A program made the translations under genes and the position numbers. Positions 23,114-34,418 of a DNA stretch of 64,000 bases are shown in pieces (positions within the stretch are counted from its first letter, which is position 1; each line of letters opens with the position of its first letter). The notes beneath the pieces were generated by a model that saw only the letters and a list, made by a program, of their open reading frames with translations, was not told where the DNA came from and did no database searches. The DNA comes from Mactromeris polynyma (taxonomy: Eukaryota > Mollusca > Bivalvia > Venerida > Mactridae): the NCBI GenBank assembly GCA_032209605.1, contig JASFXZ010000003.1:31026762-31090761 (forward strand), written 5' to 3'.

Positions 23114-26100
23114 ATGAGTCGTCTCTATGACACAGTGGAGCCGTCCGTTATTGACGAGGATATGCTTCAAAAGGCTGTTGAAGAACAAGGACCAAGAGAT
23201 GAAGCTGGCAAAATCGCGAAAGCTGAAGGCATTGACTTTGGTGATGTAACTGCACTTAGACTGGAGTTCAAAAGTAATTTAATTTTTTATATTAAGACTA
23301 AGGTATGGTTAGAAATTACTCAAACTAAATTGAAATAATGAAAGCACTGTTGAGGTATGAAAATGTATTAAATGAGTCCGGAAAACATGAAGTGAGATGA
23401 AATATATGATAATGGAAATATGGTGCAAGCATGTCAAAATGATCTGATAACTAGCTTGGGAAGATTTTATTCTGGAACATAAGCCAAAATGTATACATGT
23501 ATGTCTGAGAATCATTCTGTTAAAAAAGCTAATCAGTCAACTATGATAAATAATATTGATAATACCAACTTAGTATTCTTAATATGACTATAAAGACAGT
23601 ATTACATTGCCTTGTTGGTAAGTGTTTACTGCTTACCATATAACACTAATTCCAGTGGAAATGTTTTCACATGTAGTGACTTTAGTATTGAGGTAAAGTT
23701 CATTTTATTTTGCCTTTCTAAGATTGTTTTTCATTACAATTGTCCCTTTGTTGCTTTAGATGTCCTAGAAATTGACAATTTGTGGAGTTTTGCTAACCTT
23801 ACCAAACTTCAGTTGGACAACAACATTATTGAAAAGATTAAAGGCCTTGATGAACTAGTAAACCTGATCTGGTTAGGTAAGACATTTGCGTTTATTGTAA
23901 TTTTTATGAAATTCTGGTTGATTTTTATTTTAGTACTTTCGATGAAATGTATTGCTTTTTTAAATTACATAATTTGTGTACTTTTAAGGCAGTTCATTGT
24001 TAGTTACAATATTTAAGCTGTTTTAAAAATTATATTGTTACAAGCTTATATATATTCTTATCACTCTATTGTTTCCTTCAGATTTATCATTTAACAATAT
24101 AGAAATGATTGAAGGATTGGATAAACTAACAAAGCTTCAGGACCTTACCTTGTACAATAATAGGATTTCTTGTATTGAAAACATGGACAAACTCACACAC
24201 CTCCATGTATTCTCCCTTGGCAACAACAATCTCACAGACTTAGAAAATGTAACTACCTTTTGTATGTGGTATTTTTAAAATGTGTAACTGTTCTCGCATT
24301 TCTTTCACAATCAGCAGATGCTAACATAATGTATGAATCAGTTGTAATCGTTTCAATTCAGAATTTCTTTCCTTTTCAAAACTATTATTGAACTTTGCGT
24401 ATTATTTTGATAATGTGATATCAGTTTTTCATTTTATAGTCATGTTATAAAACACTAACAAAATTTTACATTGTAAACAATTTTATAACTACATTTAGAA
24501 ACAACTTACTGATAAACATATTATTTATAGGTTGGGTATTTAAGACGATTCAAGAAGCTCAGAACATTGAACTTGAATGGAAATCCATTCTGTGAGCAAG
24601 CAGATTATAAGCCATATGTGATAGCTTATATTTCATCGATAGATTTCCTTGACTACAGACTAATTGATGAACAATCGGTAAGGTACCATTTATCGGCTAT
24701 TTCTTTGAAAATTACATTTTATGTATTTTTTGGTTATTTTTTACGATTTGGGATTATTTTTTCAAACCCTTTGCAGTATCCTCATATGTGAACACACTTT
24801 TATTTTTGTTTCTAGCGAACAGCTGCAACAGAGAGATACCATTTGTTGATTGAAGAAATGTTACATAATGAAAGACAAGCAGAGATAAAAGAAGAGGAAG
24901 ATTCAAAGAAACAGATTGAGGAAGGTACATACAGGGTATGTATTAGAATTTTAATCTCTTTTTAGCCTGTATAGCTGTTAACCAGTATTGTTGATAGTTA
25001 CATTTGTTTTGAAAGTCATTAATTTTCTTTGATTTTTTTTGTTAATTCATGTTTATCCTTAAGAAGATATTTGGCAAACATAGTATGCATGGCAGTAAAT
25101 GTACTGGTAGTTATTTATTATGGTTGCAATGAATATCTCAAACAATAAAGGATACTATATTAACTTTGCTTCATATCAACCAGACCATATACCGACAGTT
25201 ATCTTGTAGTCTAATCTTGCACTTTATTATAATTCTGATACTATGACATCATTCCAGGAAGCATATGTTGATGGATTGAATGGTCCAGACTTGTTTGAAG
25301 GAATGTATGCAGATGATACAGAAGGCAAGAAACTGAAGGAGATGCCAGGAGTTGATGAGCTTGTCATGTTATATCCTTTACATATCATAGTACAAAGATC
25401 ATTTCATTGGATAATTTTACCAATGTTTCAGCATTACACTACTGTAACTGAACATCAAATCATTTCCTTCAGTTTTTCAAGATCATGGGTTCCATATCAC
25501 TGTAGCTAAAAATATGAATAGTCTGTTGGTGGAGACTTTCAAGTGTGTGTCTTATTTACAGATTGTTGTCGACAATCTCCACTATTCTTAGACCTCATTG
25601 TTCAAGTCTCATTAGTATTATAAGACATAGATTGCAGTAAGTTCTGCATTGTTTTTCGTTTTAAGAGTTCAAATGAGCCCATGTGTTTTCAAAGGCCATT
25701 ATTTCTCTTCTGAAATGAATTTTTAAAAAAGTAATATTATTCTGTAATTCAAAGACAAACATTTAACATACTGAATTTAAATTTCATGAAAGCCATTATC
25801 ATAGATATTGTTTACGGTAAAAGCTGGTCACACATGTTTCTCTTTAACAATTTCTTACATTCCGAGAGAAGTTTGCCAATATTTGTAAGCAGATATTTGA
25901 CTATGGCTTACAAGAGAATGAAAAACGACAGGAAGAAGTCAATCAGTTCTGGGATTGTGCTGAAGAAGCTAAAACAGAAAACAAAGATGCTGCAACTGCT
26001 TATATAGAGAACTTCATGAACATGAAGAAAAGGGTAAACTAAGTATAAATTTTTTTCTTCACTGAAAAAAGCCTCCATCACAGTAAGGCTTTTGTGATCT

Positions 26101-27971
26101 CAAGACATTTGTTTCTTCACCAATGAATACTCGCAGTAGTGATTGATGATAAATTGCAAGAAAACTGGTTTAGGTCAGCGACTGCCTTATGTAGCTGAAA
26201 AATTGTTGAAAAACAGTGTGTAACCCAGTTGAAAAGTGAAATCTTGAAAATGCTACTTGGGTGTTATATAAAAATGTGCCTGCAACATCATTTATGATGT
26301 AAAATATGATATTTCATGACTACAAAAATCAATCATTTAACTATCTAAGTGATCACAATCAACTTTTGAACAGGATGTTAACTTACTAACAAATCCACTT
26401 TAGAATGCAGTTAGTTGTTTTTAAAACTAAAACATGCTCCAGCATTCCCTTACATGCACTGTATATTTGTTGTAGGTGTTTGGCGAGTTGAACCATATCA
26501 CAGACACTAATCTATTGGATCAAAAAGTGAAAGAGTACAACAAAGAAGTCACAGAACTGTGGGACAAATTGATGGGATTGGAACTTCAACTTGTTGATCA
26601 ATTTGAGGTATTGATGTAAACTAAGACCTTGAACTCAACACTATTTGTTTTCAGTCTGAAATGTAGGCTCAGTTTTATATTAATTTCTCACTTTGAGTAT
26701 GTGGCTCATTTTATGATGCAGAGCAAAAGAACAAAGTCAGGGTATATATGTCATGTAGGTAATTTGGTTTACTTTCAATATACACTAAGTGCTGATAATA
26801 TGCTATTGTACATTTTCCTACATCACATAAATTGATGTATTTGTTTTGGCATTGTTATAATACAAAATATTTTGACACTCTTTTCTATCTATCCAGGAAA
26901 TTATCAAAGAGTTTGAGCGAAATCTTCAAGACATGGGATCGACATTCATTGAGAATGTACAAGGTTATCTGTCCCAATGTCGAGACTTGGAGGGTAATCA
27001 TCATGAACGAATGTTAGAGATTGCTATTGTTACTTTGGAGAAGTTTGTCAAGAATGAACTTGATGATGAAATATCAGAAGACTTGAGAAATGTAAGCATT
27101 AAATATTCAAAGTAACTGTTCACAGGTTATGTATTGTGTTATTCTCAATGAATCCATTCTTTGCAAATTTTCATTTTATCATTTAATAATAATTGTGGGT
27201 TTTATATTACAAAATTTTGACCGAGCTTATTCCAGAGGAACCCATTTGTTTTCCATGTTCCAAATGTTAAAACTTAATTGATATTTGCCATCTTCTATAA
27301 CTTCATTTATCACATAACTTGCACTCCAGGAGTGGCATAAAGCAGTGACATAAATATCATATGTAACTAGTTACATAAATAGCCGAATCACAGCACTATT
27401 TAAAGTCTATTTAAAGATTGAAAACAATCTATTTATGGTGTTATGTGATAAATAGAATCTTACATTCGTGCTTATTTAATATTGTTTTTATGAAACTCGT
27501 CGACTGAAACGAATATGATGCTCGTCGCGTCATATTCAGTCGACTCGTTTCATAAAAACAATATCAAATAAGCACGAATGTAAGATCCTCTATTTATTAC
27601 ATTTCAACTATAGATTATGGAATGGGCTACTTTTTCACAGTATTGAAAGAAAAATATTTGCATATCGACTGTGTTATAATATTTTTTATTGACAAAATCA
27701 ATTTTTGTTCATTTTTCAGTATTTTGTGGACAAAGACACAATTATTAATGCAGTAACATCTTCACATGACGTTCACTTACTAAAAATAGACAACAAAGAG
27801 GATGATATGGTCACACGTATCAATAGTTGGATGAAAGGAACAATTGATAAAATACATCAGGAACAGGAAGTGAAACGCAACCGTGAACGTATTACAGAGG
27901 TAAACAATATGATTGATCATCTCCGAGAAGAAATAGACAATCTAGAGGTTCTTCAAGGTGCTGGATACTAG
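23114..27971 (+). CDS. DRC3: Dynein regulatory complex subunit 3 (LRRC48)
   Basis: Ten coding exons: 23114-23273, 23760-23876, 24082-24248, 24531-24677, 24816-24935, 25258-25370, 25859-26033, 26476-26607, 26897-27091 and 27720-27971. The model is 525 aa; the human protein is about 523. DRC3 is part of the nexin-dynein regulatory complex that links axonemal doublets and regulates motile cilia. The N-terminus [18 protein letters not shown] is a family hallmark. Leucine-rich repeats span about residues 54-165 ([47 protein letters not shown]). A charged coiled-coil region follows, with [20 protein letters not shown] and [11 protein letters not shown] near the end. Nine of the ten junctions are ordinary internal boundaries or GT-AG introns; intron 6 appears to be AT-AC. 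The frame is intact throughout. A likely polyadenylation signal AATAAA is at 28555. Confidence 0.95.
25371..25858 (+). other. DRC3: Putative U12-type AT-AC intron of DRC3 (intron 6)
   Basis: The intron starts ATATCCTTTA, an exact match to the U12 AT-AC donor consensus. It ends tctctttaacaatttcttAC, with a branch-site-like CTTTAAC whose A lies about 11 nt before the AC end. The join gives GVDELVML + [11 protein letters not shown], with the same number of residues as the human protein in this region. No good GT-AG alternative exists: a gtcatg donor at 25363 with a 'gagag' acceptor would stay in frame but delete five residues. Confidence 0.85.
27443..27601. repeat. Fold-back inverted repeat in DRC3 intron 9
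   Basis: The left arm 27443-27508 and right arm 27534-27601 are nearly perfect inverses (cttacattcgtgcttattt ... aaataagcacgaatgtaag), with a loop of about 25 bp. A further inverted pair (tttatcacataac near 27306, gttatgtgataaa near 27440) lies outside. This is typical of a foldback MITE. Confidence 0.8.
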
Positions 27972-28901
27972 AGCTATATGTGTGTGTTACAGCAAGAGAA
28001 TGAGTGCATGTGTCCTTGTCACGGAGAACAAACTTGAACCGATACGTCAGCAGTTTTGTTTCATTATTGAGTAATATGGCGGAATATATCAATCCAAATG
28101 AACATTTTATCCAAACAGTTGCACAGCATAGAACTATACTGTACTCTTCTCTATATAAATGAACTAGGCTAGCGCTAGTTGGTAGCCAAATAGCCCTTGA
28201 CAATTGTAACTTCGATCTGGCTACTAAAATTTGTCAAAAAATGTCTCCAAGTAGCCAATTTTGTAATAAAATGGCCTTAGTTTATCAAATTAATTATGTA
28301 TTAAAAATGGCTACCATCTTTTGCAAATAGCTTTGGCCTCGAGTTGGGTATATTTATATTGAATGTTCCTGAAAAAGCAATAGATATCAGAATCAAGAAA
28401 CTTCTGTGCATAAATTCTCCTTTCAACAAGTTAACTCTGATATGTGCTGTTGTAAATTTCTTAGATGATGCAAATGCATTTACAGATATATTTTGATTTG
28501 TATATAAACTTATATGTATAAAAGGTTCATGTCATTAAAGTTTGTTGAAACTTGAATAAATGAAATATAATTATGACCTTTTTTGTTAATTTGGTGATAA
28601 AACATCCACCCAAACTATCATCACATATATTCAGGGGTTCCATTTGACCCTTTGACCCCTGCATTTTCAAAAAGCCATATTTTGACCCTTGGGATTCTGG
28701 CTGAAGGGTAAATTGTTCTCTAAAAGTATAGGTATTTTGGCTAAATAATGGTAAATTCCAGTTAAAAATTATCAAATTGACCATTGAAATTCAGGCTCTA
28801 GAAGAACGCCAGTATATTGAGTAAATATAACAAAAATTTGACAAAAAAGACACTAACAATAGTAAATATTAATTCATTTAATTATTAATTTTACATTAAA
28901 A
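27972..28901. other. Convergent 3' intergenic region DRC3/ATPAF2
   Basis: This 930-bp interval lies between the two stop codons. It holds the DRC3 3' UTR with AATAAA at 28555-28560. It also has low-complexity copies of 'gtagccaa' and 'ttgaccctttgacccc' type repeats. No further gene is seen. Confidence 0.6.
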
Positions 28902-31900
28902 TTATGACAACATTGATTTCCTTTTAACTGATGCAGTTTCGTTACACCAATGTACAAACAGAGCTGCTGCCGATACTCTACTTCTAAGTTCTAATACATC
29001 AATATCATGATACCATTCTACACTCCCCCAGTACTGTGTCTGAAAATAACAATGAACAGAATATACGTCCAAGTGGTTTTCTAATTGGCTACTTCTTATA
29101 TTGCCCTATTTTTCACATTGAATACAGTGAAATACAAATTAGCTATTTTTTACTTTGTTCTTACCCATACCTCATTCTTCGAAACCCCAAATTCACACGA
29201 GATTGTACAAAAACATTTGCTCACAAAGATTTTGATAAAAGTTAATTAACAGCAGAGAGGTAGAGTGACCAGTTAGAAAAGTGTTTTTCAATGTATATAT
29301 ATTTCATCTCAGTAACTGGCATACAGACCCGATTAATCCCTTTAATCATTTACAACGACAGAATATAGTTTAGACATAAAAATATTGATGTGTATACACA
29401 TAACGATGCACTTGTTTGAGGTATACAAGACAATCTGACATACAACAAAAGTCATGACAGAGAAACTATTTAGTGACCAAGTTGGTAGAGGGAGCCACCA
29501 TTTACAAGATAACAAATGAAAGAAATAGAGATTTTGAGATAATACAATCACTATTTGTACATCACAACATGAAAACTTTCTACTTACTTGATATTCTTGT
29601 TCAAGACGTGATAAAGCAACAGCTTTTTCTACAGATATATATTTATCCATCAAACCAAGCGCCAAAACCACTGATTTCAAAGCATCAACAGCATAACTAT
29701 AACCTGAAATAAACGACAGTACATCATGACTACACCTGTTTAAAAACGTGTAATTTCAGACCTAGACAAATTCAGTTTAATTACATCAATCATGGCACAA
29801 AACGACCCAAAAGTTATAGTCATCATAGCCCTAATATTTCTGGATTATGTACATGTATCAAGTAAGGAAGGAGAAGGCATTATTTTACAAAATGAATCTC
29901 ACATATAATCGTGTAACAAATTTGTCAGTAATTGAAGCCCAAGAAATATGACACTACGCACGTACTTGACAAACTGGGCGTTCCTGAATCTGATTTCACA
30001 GAAACATTTGCCTACAAACTGCAGAAACAATATAAGTACAATGTAGTAATAAAAGCTAATGATGAGAGTGTTTGAATCTATACAGAGATTCAATCAAACA
30101 ACATATAAAACAAAGATACATTTATATCAATACCATAATGGTAACTCAACATACCAAATAATGCCCAGTCACTATAGGACTGCAAATGTCGTGTTAAAGA
30201 GACTATTGTATCTTCTGGCAAGTCAGGACATGTAACTATGTCTGCAACCACTGGCACATCAATATCATACCTGGAATAACATAATAACTTCACAACATAC
30301 TCGGAAGAACATCATTATCATATTTTGCAAAATGTATTACTTTGAAATATCGGCACACTACATTAAGGATGAGCAAAAGGAAAATGGGCTTTGATCTTTT
30401 TAAGCGTGTTGTTGTTGATTCAGAGAATATGCCTTACACAAATAAATCATAGCAGTTACCATCAACCAGTTACAACATCCTAAATCAATATTTAAAACAA
30501 ATCCTTTGCAGAACACTTCCTTAGCATGAGAGGTAGCATCTGAACATTAGTCATTATTTTATTTCCATGTACGATTAAATTAACCAATTATACCTATTTT
30601 CAATCCATTCTATGATAGGATCCCACTCTTTCTGTTGTAGATCAACCAATGATTCTGGTTCCAACATTCTGTAGCTGTAAGAAATGTCTACTTCATAACA
30701 ATTACTGAATATTCTCCTTTCTACCCAAACAAATGTAATCTTGTTAATTAATAAACATCTTCAATAAGTTATAGGTTATTAGAAAAAATAATAAAAGTCA
30801 TCACATTACAAAACACAATAAAGAAAATAGATTTGACTGTTAAAATAATATTATTACATGTATCATACTAATATTATTTCACTTTATTATATTTCGCAAT
30901 GGTGAAACCATTCAAAATGCAGTTGTGTTTGTTTAATATCCATTGTTGACTTGTTTTCCCATCCATATTATCACAGTTTACATGTGTTGTATATGTGAAT
31001 AATAAGTAAAGTTAAAACCAGTATCTCTTGTTATTTTGCAATTGTCACATACAGTTTAGACCATGATGAAGTGAAATGTTCGTATTATTAACATTTTCTT
31101 CACCATTCCATTACATTAGTACCAGCAGCAATACTGTTCATACAACCAATGGATTTTAATTAAAAATCTTGATGACAGTAAGTTGTATAATGCATTACAT
31201 ACCTGACAGTATCTGTCTCCAGAAAGTGTATGATACCTGAAATAATAGTGTCTCTTGATTTGTACATGGGGTTATCTAAAGCTGTGTTGCTCAGTGATGT
31301 CTGAAATATGTAAATGATAAATATAACAAGGGTCCAGGTATAAAATTATGACGCATTTATGAAACATTAGTTTTTATTCTTAAGCTTGTCATGTGTATTT
31401 ATAAATAAAACTGTAAGAATAAAAAATAATCCAAATATTTTCATTAGATTTCACAAATTCATGTGTCTCATCACAGTACACAGGAAAACAAAATATGCAG
31501 CACTACGTATAGTTTTAACACTGAACAGGAAAGTGAGAATTGAACACCTGTTATCAACAGCATGGTTTGACTGGATGAATAATGCATGAAGCCATGATAA
31601 TAAGAAATGAAGAAAAGTTAATTCTTCCAGAACAAAAACATATTAAAGGAACATATACTGTAACGTCCGAGCGCTAAGCCGATATTGATTGGATAAAATA
31701 AAAACATAAACACAATTTCTCTGTCAGGATGTCGTCCGTATATTTTCTGGACATATAGATTTACATAGATTCTATTATAGATCTATTTCATAAACACAAT
31801 ATAGATGACAAATTTTAAAAGTATGTATTTATTCATAGATGTAAGGTTAGCTCGTAAGTAGAAATTCAGGGACTACTGGGCATGATTGTATATACAGAAA

Positions 31901-34209
31901 GGTCAAGGTAATGAGTATAGTTCACCTGCCGGGAAGTGTCACATCAATATGGACGTCATTGATAAATATGACGAGTTAACAAGTAAGTTTTATTACAAAT
32001 GGACCTTAAGGCACGTCCATTACACTTCCATCTCATTCACATGTGCTCTGCAATAATTAATACTTATTTCAAAATTATGAAAACTAAAGAAAATGGTAAA
32101 ATGATAAAATGTTACCAGATGCATACTGTGTCTCTTTATTGTGTTTTGTTGTCTGTTCCATTCTGTAGCCACAGCTAGGGCAAGTTCCTCGTTTGGAACT
32201 TTAAATAAATTTCCTTTTGGTGTACGAAGCTTTCTTTGATCCAGATTGATTTCATACCAGCCTAAAGATATAATGCACAACTTCACTTATAATATGCAAA
32301 GATGACACAAATTTGGCTCAGTTTTACTAAGAAGTACTATTGCAAAAGAAGAAAATATATCAACACATAATCTGATGATCACATTATTATTATCTTTCAA
32401 AAAAACTGCTATATAGCTTCTTAATGTTCATTTGAATGAGATTTTTGTAATACATGTACTCACAACCTCCTTGTGTATTAGAAGAAACAATGGTGAAGCA
32501 TTTACCTTCAAATTGTGATATTGTTGCATTCTTGTAGAACTTCTTCACCTCTGAAAAGAAAATGAAAGAAATTACAAAAATATAACAAAAGACATTTATA
32601 AATCATTGAAATCTGAATGTCTGTACCTCACAAAAAGAGCTCTCATTAACTTTATAGCATTGGTCTTGTTTTGTGGACTTCTTACATCTTCATCAAGTTC
32701 ATGTTGACTTTTTTATGGATGAAAATCATGTAATGTTCAGCAGTTTTAACTTTAAAGACATTTTTTTTCAATGTCACACTGTGGACAGTCATGTTCAAAC
32801 TAGTGGTAGATGGTGATAGATTATTAACAGATTGATCTTGCTGACATTTTAGAAGTTTGTTTATCTTCAAAGTTGAAGATTTCCGACAGAAAGTTGGAAA
32901 TAGGATAAGCATTGGTAGAAAGTGCATTCTTGTCATTCCAAATCTCTTATTTATAATGAGTTTCACAAATAAAGCTTAGGTGGGTGCAGTTTGAATATAA
33001 ACGTCAAACTAGCTTAATAACATGGTTTCTAGTCAATTCGTACCTTACTCAACCGGTACCTTAGTCAACTCGTACCTACCTTTTTAAACCATTATAATTA
33101 GAGTTATTATTTTTAAAATTCACTTATTGTTCTGTATTGTATGAACAATTATGAACAGTATAACTACATGTATCACAGTTATGTTTGTACTTCCTATGCG
33201 GCAGCTAATTAATACAGGTTAGTCAACTTGTATATTCAGTAAATCAAGTTATATTCAAGTCATACAAACCATTAATTTATTAATAGAGTTAATCTGGTTG
33301 AAATTAAGTTTTTCCTGTTTTGTCTAGAACAAACTGCATTCTGACAAATTTTGAATTTGACTATACAACCTATTAACATCATTATGCTATTAGATTAATG
33401 TATTGCTTGATATTAATGTATAATTGCACATTTTAGCAATAAACCATTTTTAAAGGTTCTTCATACCAACAAATTAGACAACCAAATGCACCTTAGTATT
33501 GAATTTGAAATATTGATGAATATCTTTTTCCGAGGCTTCTCCTGGTATTTTCACTATAACAGATGTCAATCCTAACTGATATTTGCAAAAAAACTATAGG
33601 CTAACATATACATTAGTATACAGATTAACGTAATAAAAAATAAGGGGCACAAGTTTACCAAAGCAGGTACGTGTTGACCAAAGAAAGGGTACAAGTTTAC
33701 CAAAACAGGTACATGTTGACCAAAGAGAGGGTACGAGTTTACCAAAATAAGGTACAAGTTGACTAAGGTACGAGTTGACCAGTTACCAATAACAAAGTTT
33801 GATAAACTAGTGACCGTGGGCATTTTTTATACAATTATATATATAATTTATACACATTTTAAATTATTGCAATTCATTTCAAAATGCACTAAACACTAGT
33901 TGCATTTCTTCATAACACATATCTATTCATTGCATTGTCTCTGTCCGCATGACTGTCAAAAGTTGATAACTGTTACGAGTAAGAGACTTATGTCGAGTAG
34001 AAATCGATGTGAGTTTACATGGTTTCTAAGGTTTTGAGGGGTGTTTATTAAGCAAATTGAGGCATATTAAAACAACCTCCTCTTGCGTCTGCGCTCATCA
34101 TCCTCTTCCGCAACGAACCCTGTGGTATAACTTGCAAGCATGGTTTAGTGTGTAGACAACACCGATTTAAAAGATTTTTGACAAGCAGGTGATGCATGGG
34201 CGCAGCCAT
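28902..34209 (-). CDS. ATPAF2: ATP synthase mitochondrial F1 complex assembly factor 2 (ATP12)
   Basis: Eight coding exons on the minus strand: 34209-34077, 32550-32506, 32261-32116, 31300-31203, 30674-30594, 30270-30155, 29703-29588 and 29039-28902. All introns are GT-AG and the model is 290 aa; human ATPAF2 is about 289. The family chaperones the alpha subunit during F1 assembly in the mitochondrial matrix. The first 45 residues are basic and poor in acidic residues, as expected of a targeting presequence (MAAPMHHLLVKNLLNRCC). Conserved blocks are WYEINLDQRKLRTP, LAVATEWNRQQNTIK, QKEWDPIIEWIENRYDID, ALKSVVLALGLMDKYISVE and LSRLEQEYQ, then VEWYHDIDVLELRSR in the last exon. The ATG at 34209 was chosen because no upstream in-frame ATG exists before 34230. 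It shares a promoter region with GID4. Confidence 0.95.
33023..33787. mobile_element. Inverted-terminal element in ATPAF2 intron 1
   Basis: The left end reads agtcaattcgtacctta ... gtcaactcgtacc. The right end is its inverse, with ggtacgagttgaccagttacc at 33767-33787. The right side also has a minisatellite of about 46 bp (gtacaagtttaccaaa ... caggtacatgttgaccaaag). There is no transposase, so it is a non-autonomous DNA element. Confidence 0.6.
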
Positions 34210-34418
34210 ATTGGAAATAAATATTTGCAAGAATATCTATGATTGGCTGGATTCCCACTCGCAACGGCGTTTCTCGGATATTACCATGGGCGAACACTGA
34301 AAAGTACGGTATGGTTTGGGAATTATATATTGCCTATGTTAACCAATCAAGTCATACGTAACTGATTGGAACAAGGGCAATAATTCTGAAACGAGCATTC
34401 TCGCAAACTGATTTGAAA
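34210..34418. promoter_or_regulatory. Bidirectional promoter region ATPAF2/GID4
   Basis: Only 209 bp separate the divergent start codons of ATPAF2 (34209, minus) and GID4 (34419, plus). Both transcription starts and 5' UTRs must therefore lie here or overlap. I see no TATA box that clearly serves either gene. An 'accaatca' CCAAT-like motif lies near 34341-34349. The inference rests on gene geometry. Confidence 0.75.

Noticed and set aside
25363..25858. GT-AG alternative for DRC3 intron 6 (gtcatg donor)
   Set aside because: It stays in frame but deletes five residues present in the family, has a poor donor, and ignores the exact U12 donor eight bases downstream.
34210..34230. Upstream extension of ATPAF2 to 34230
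   Set aside because: It would need a TTG start; the first in-frame ATG is at 34209 and gives a normal presequence.
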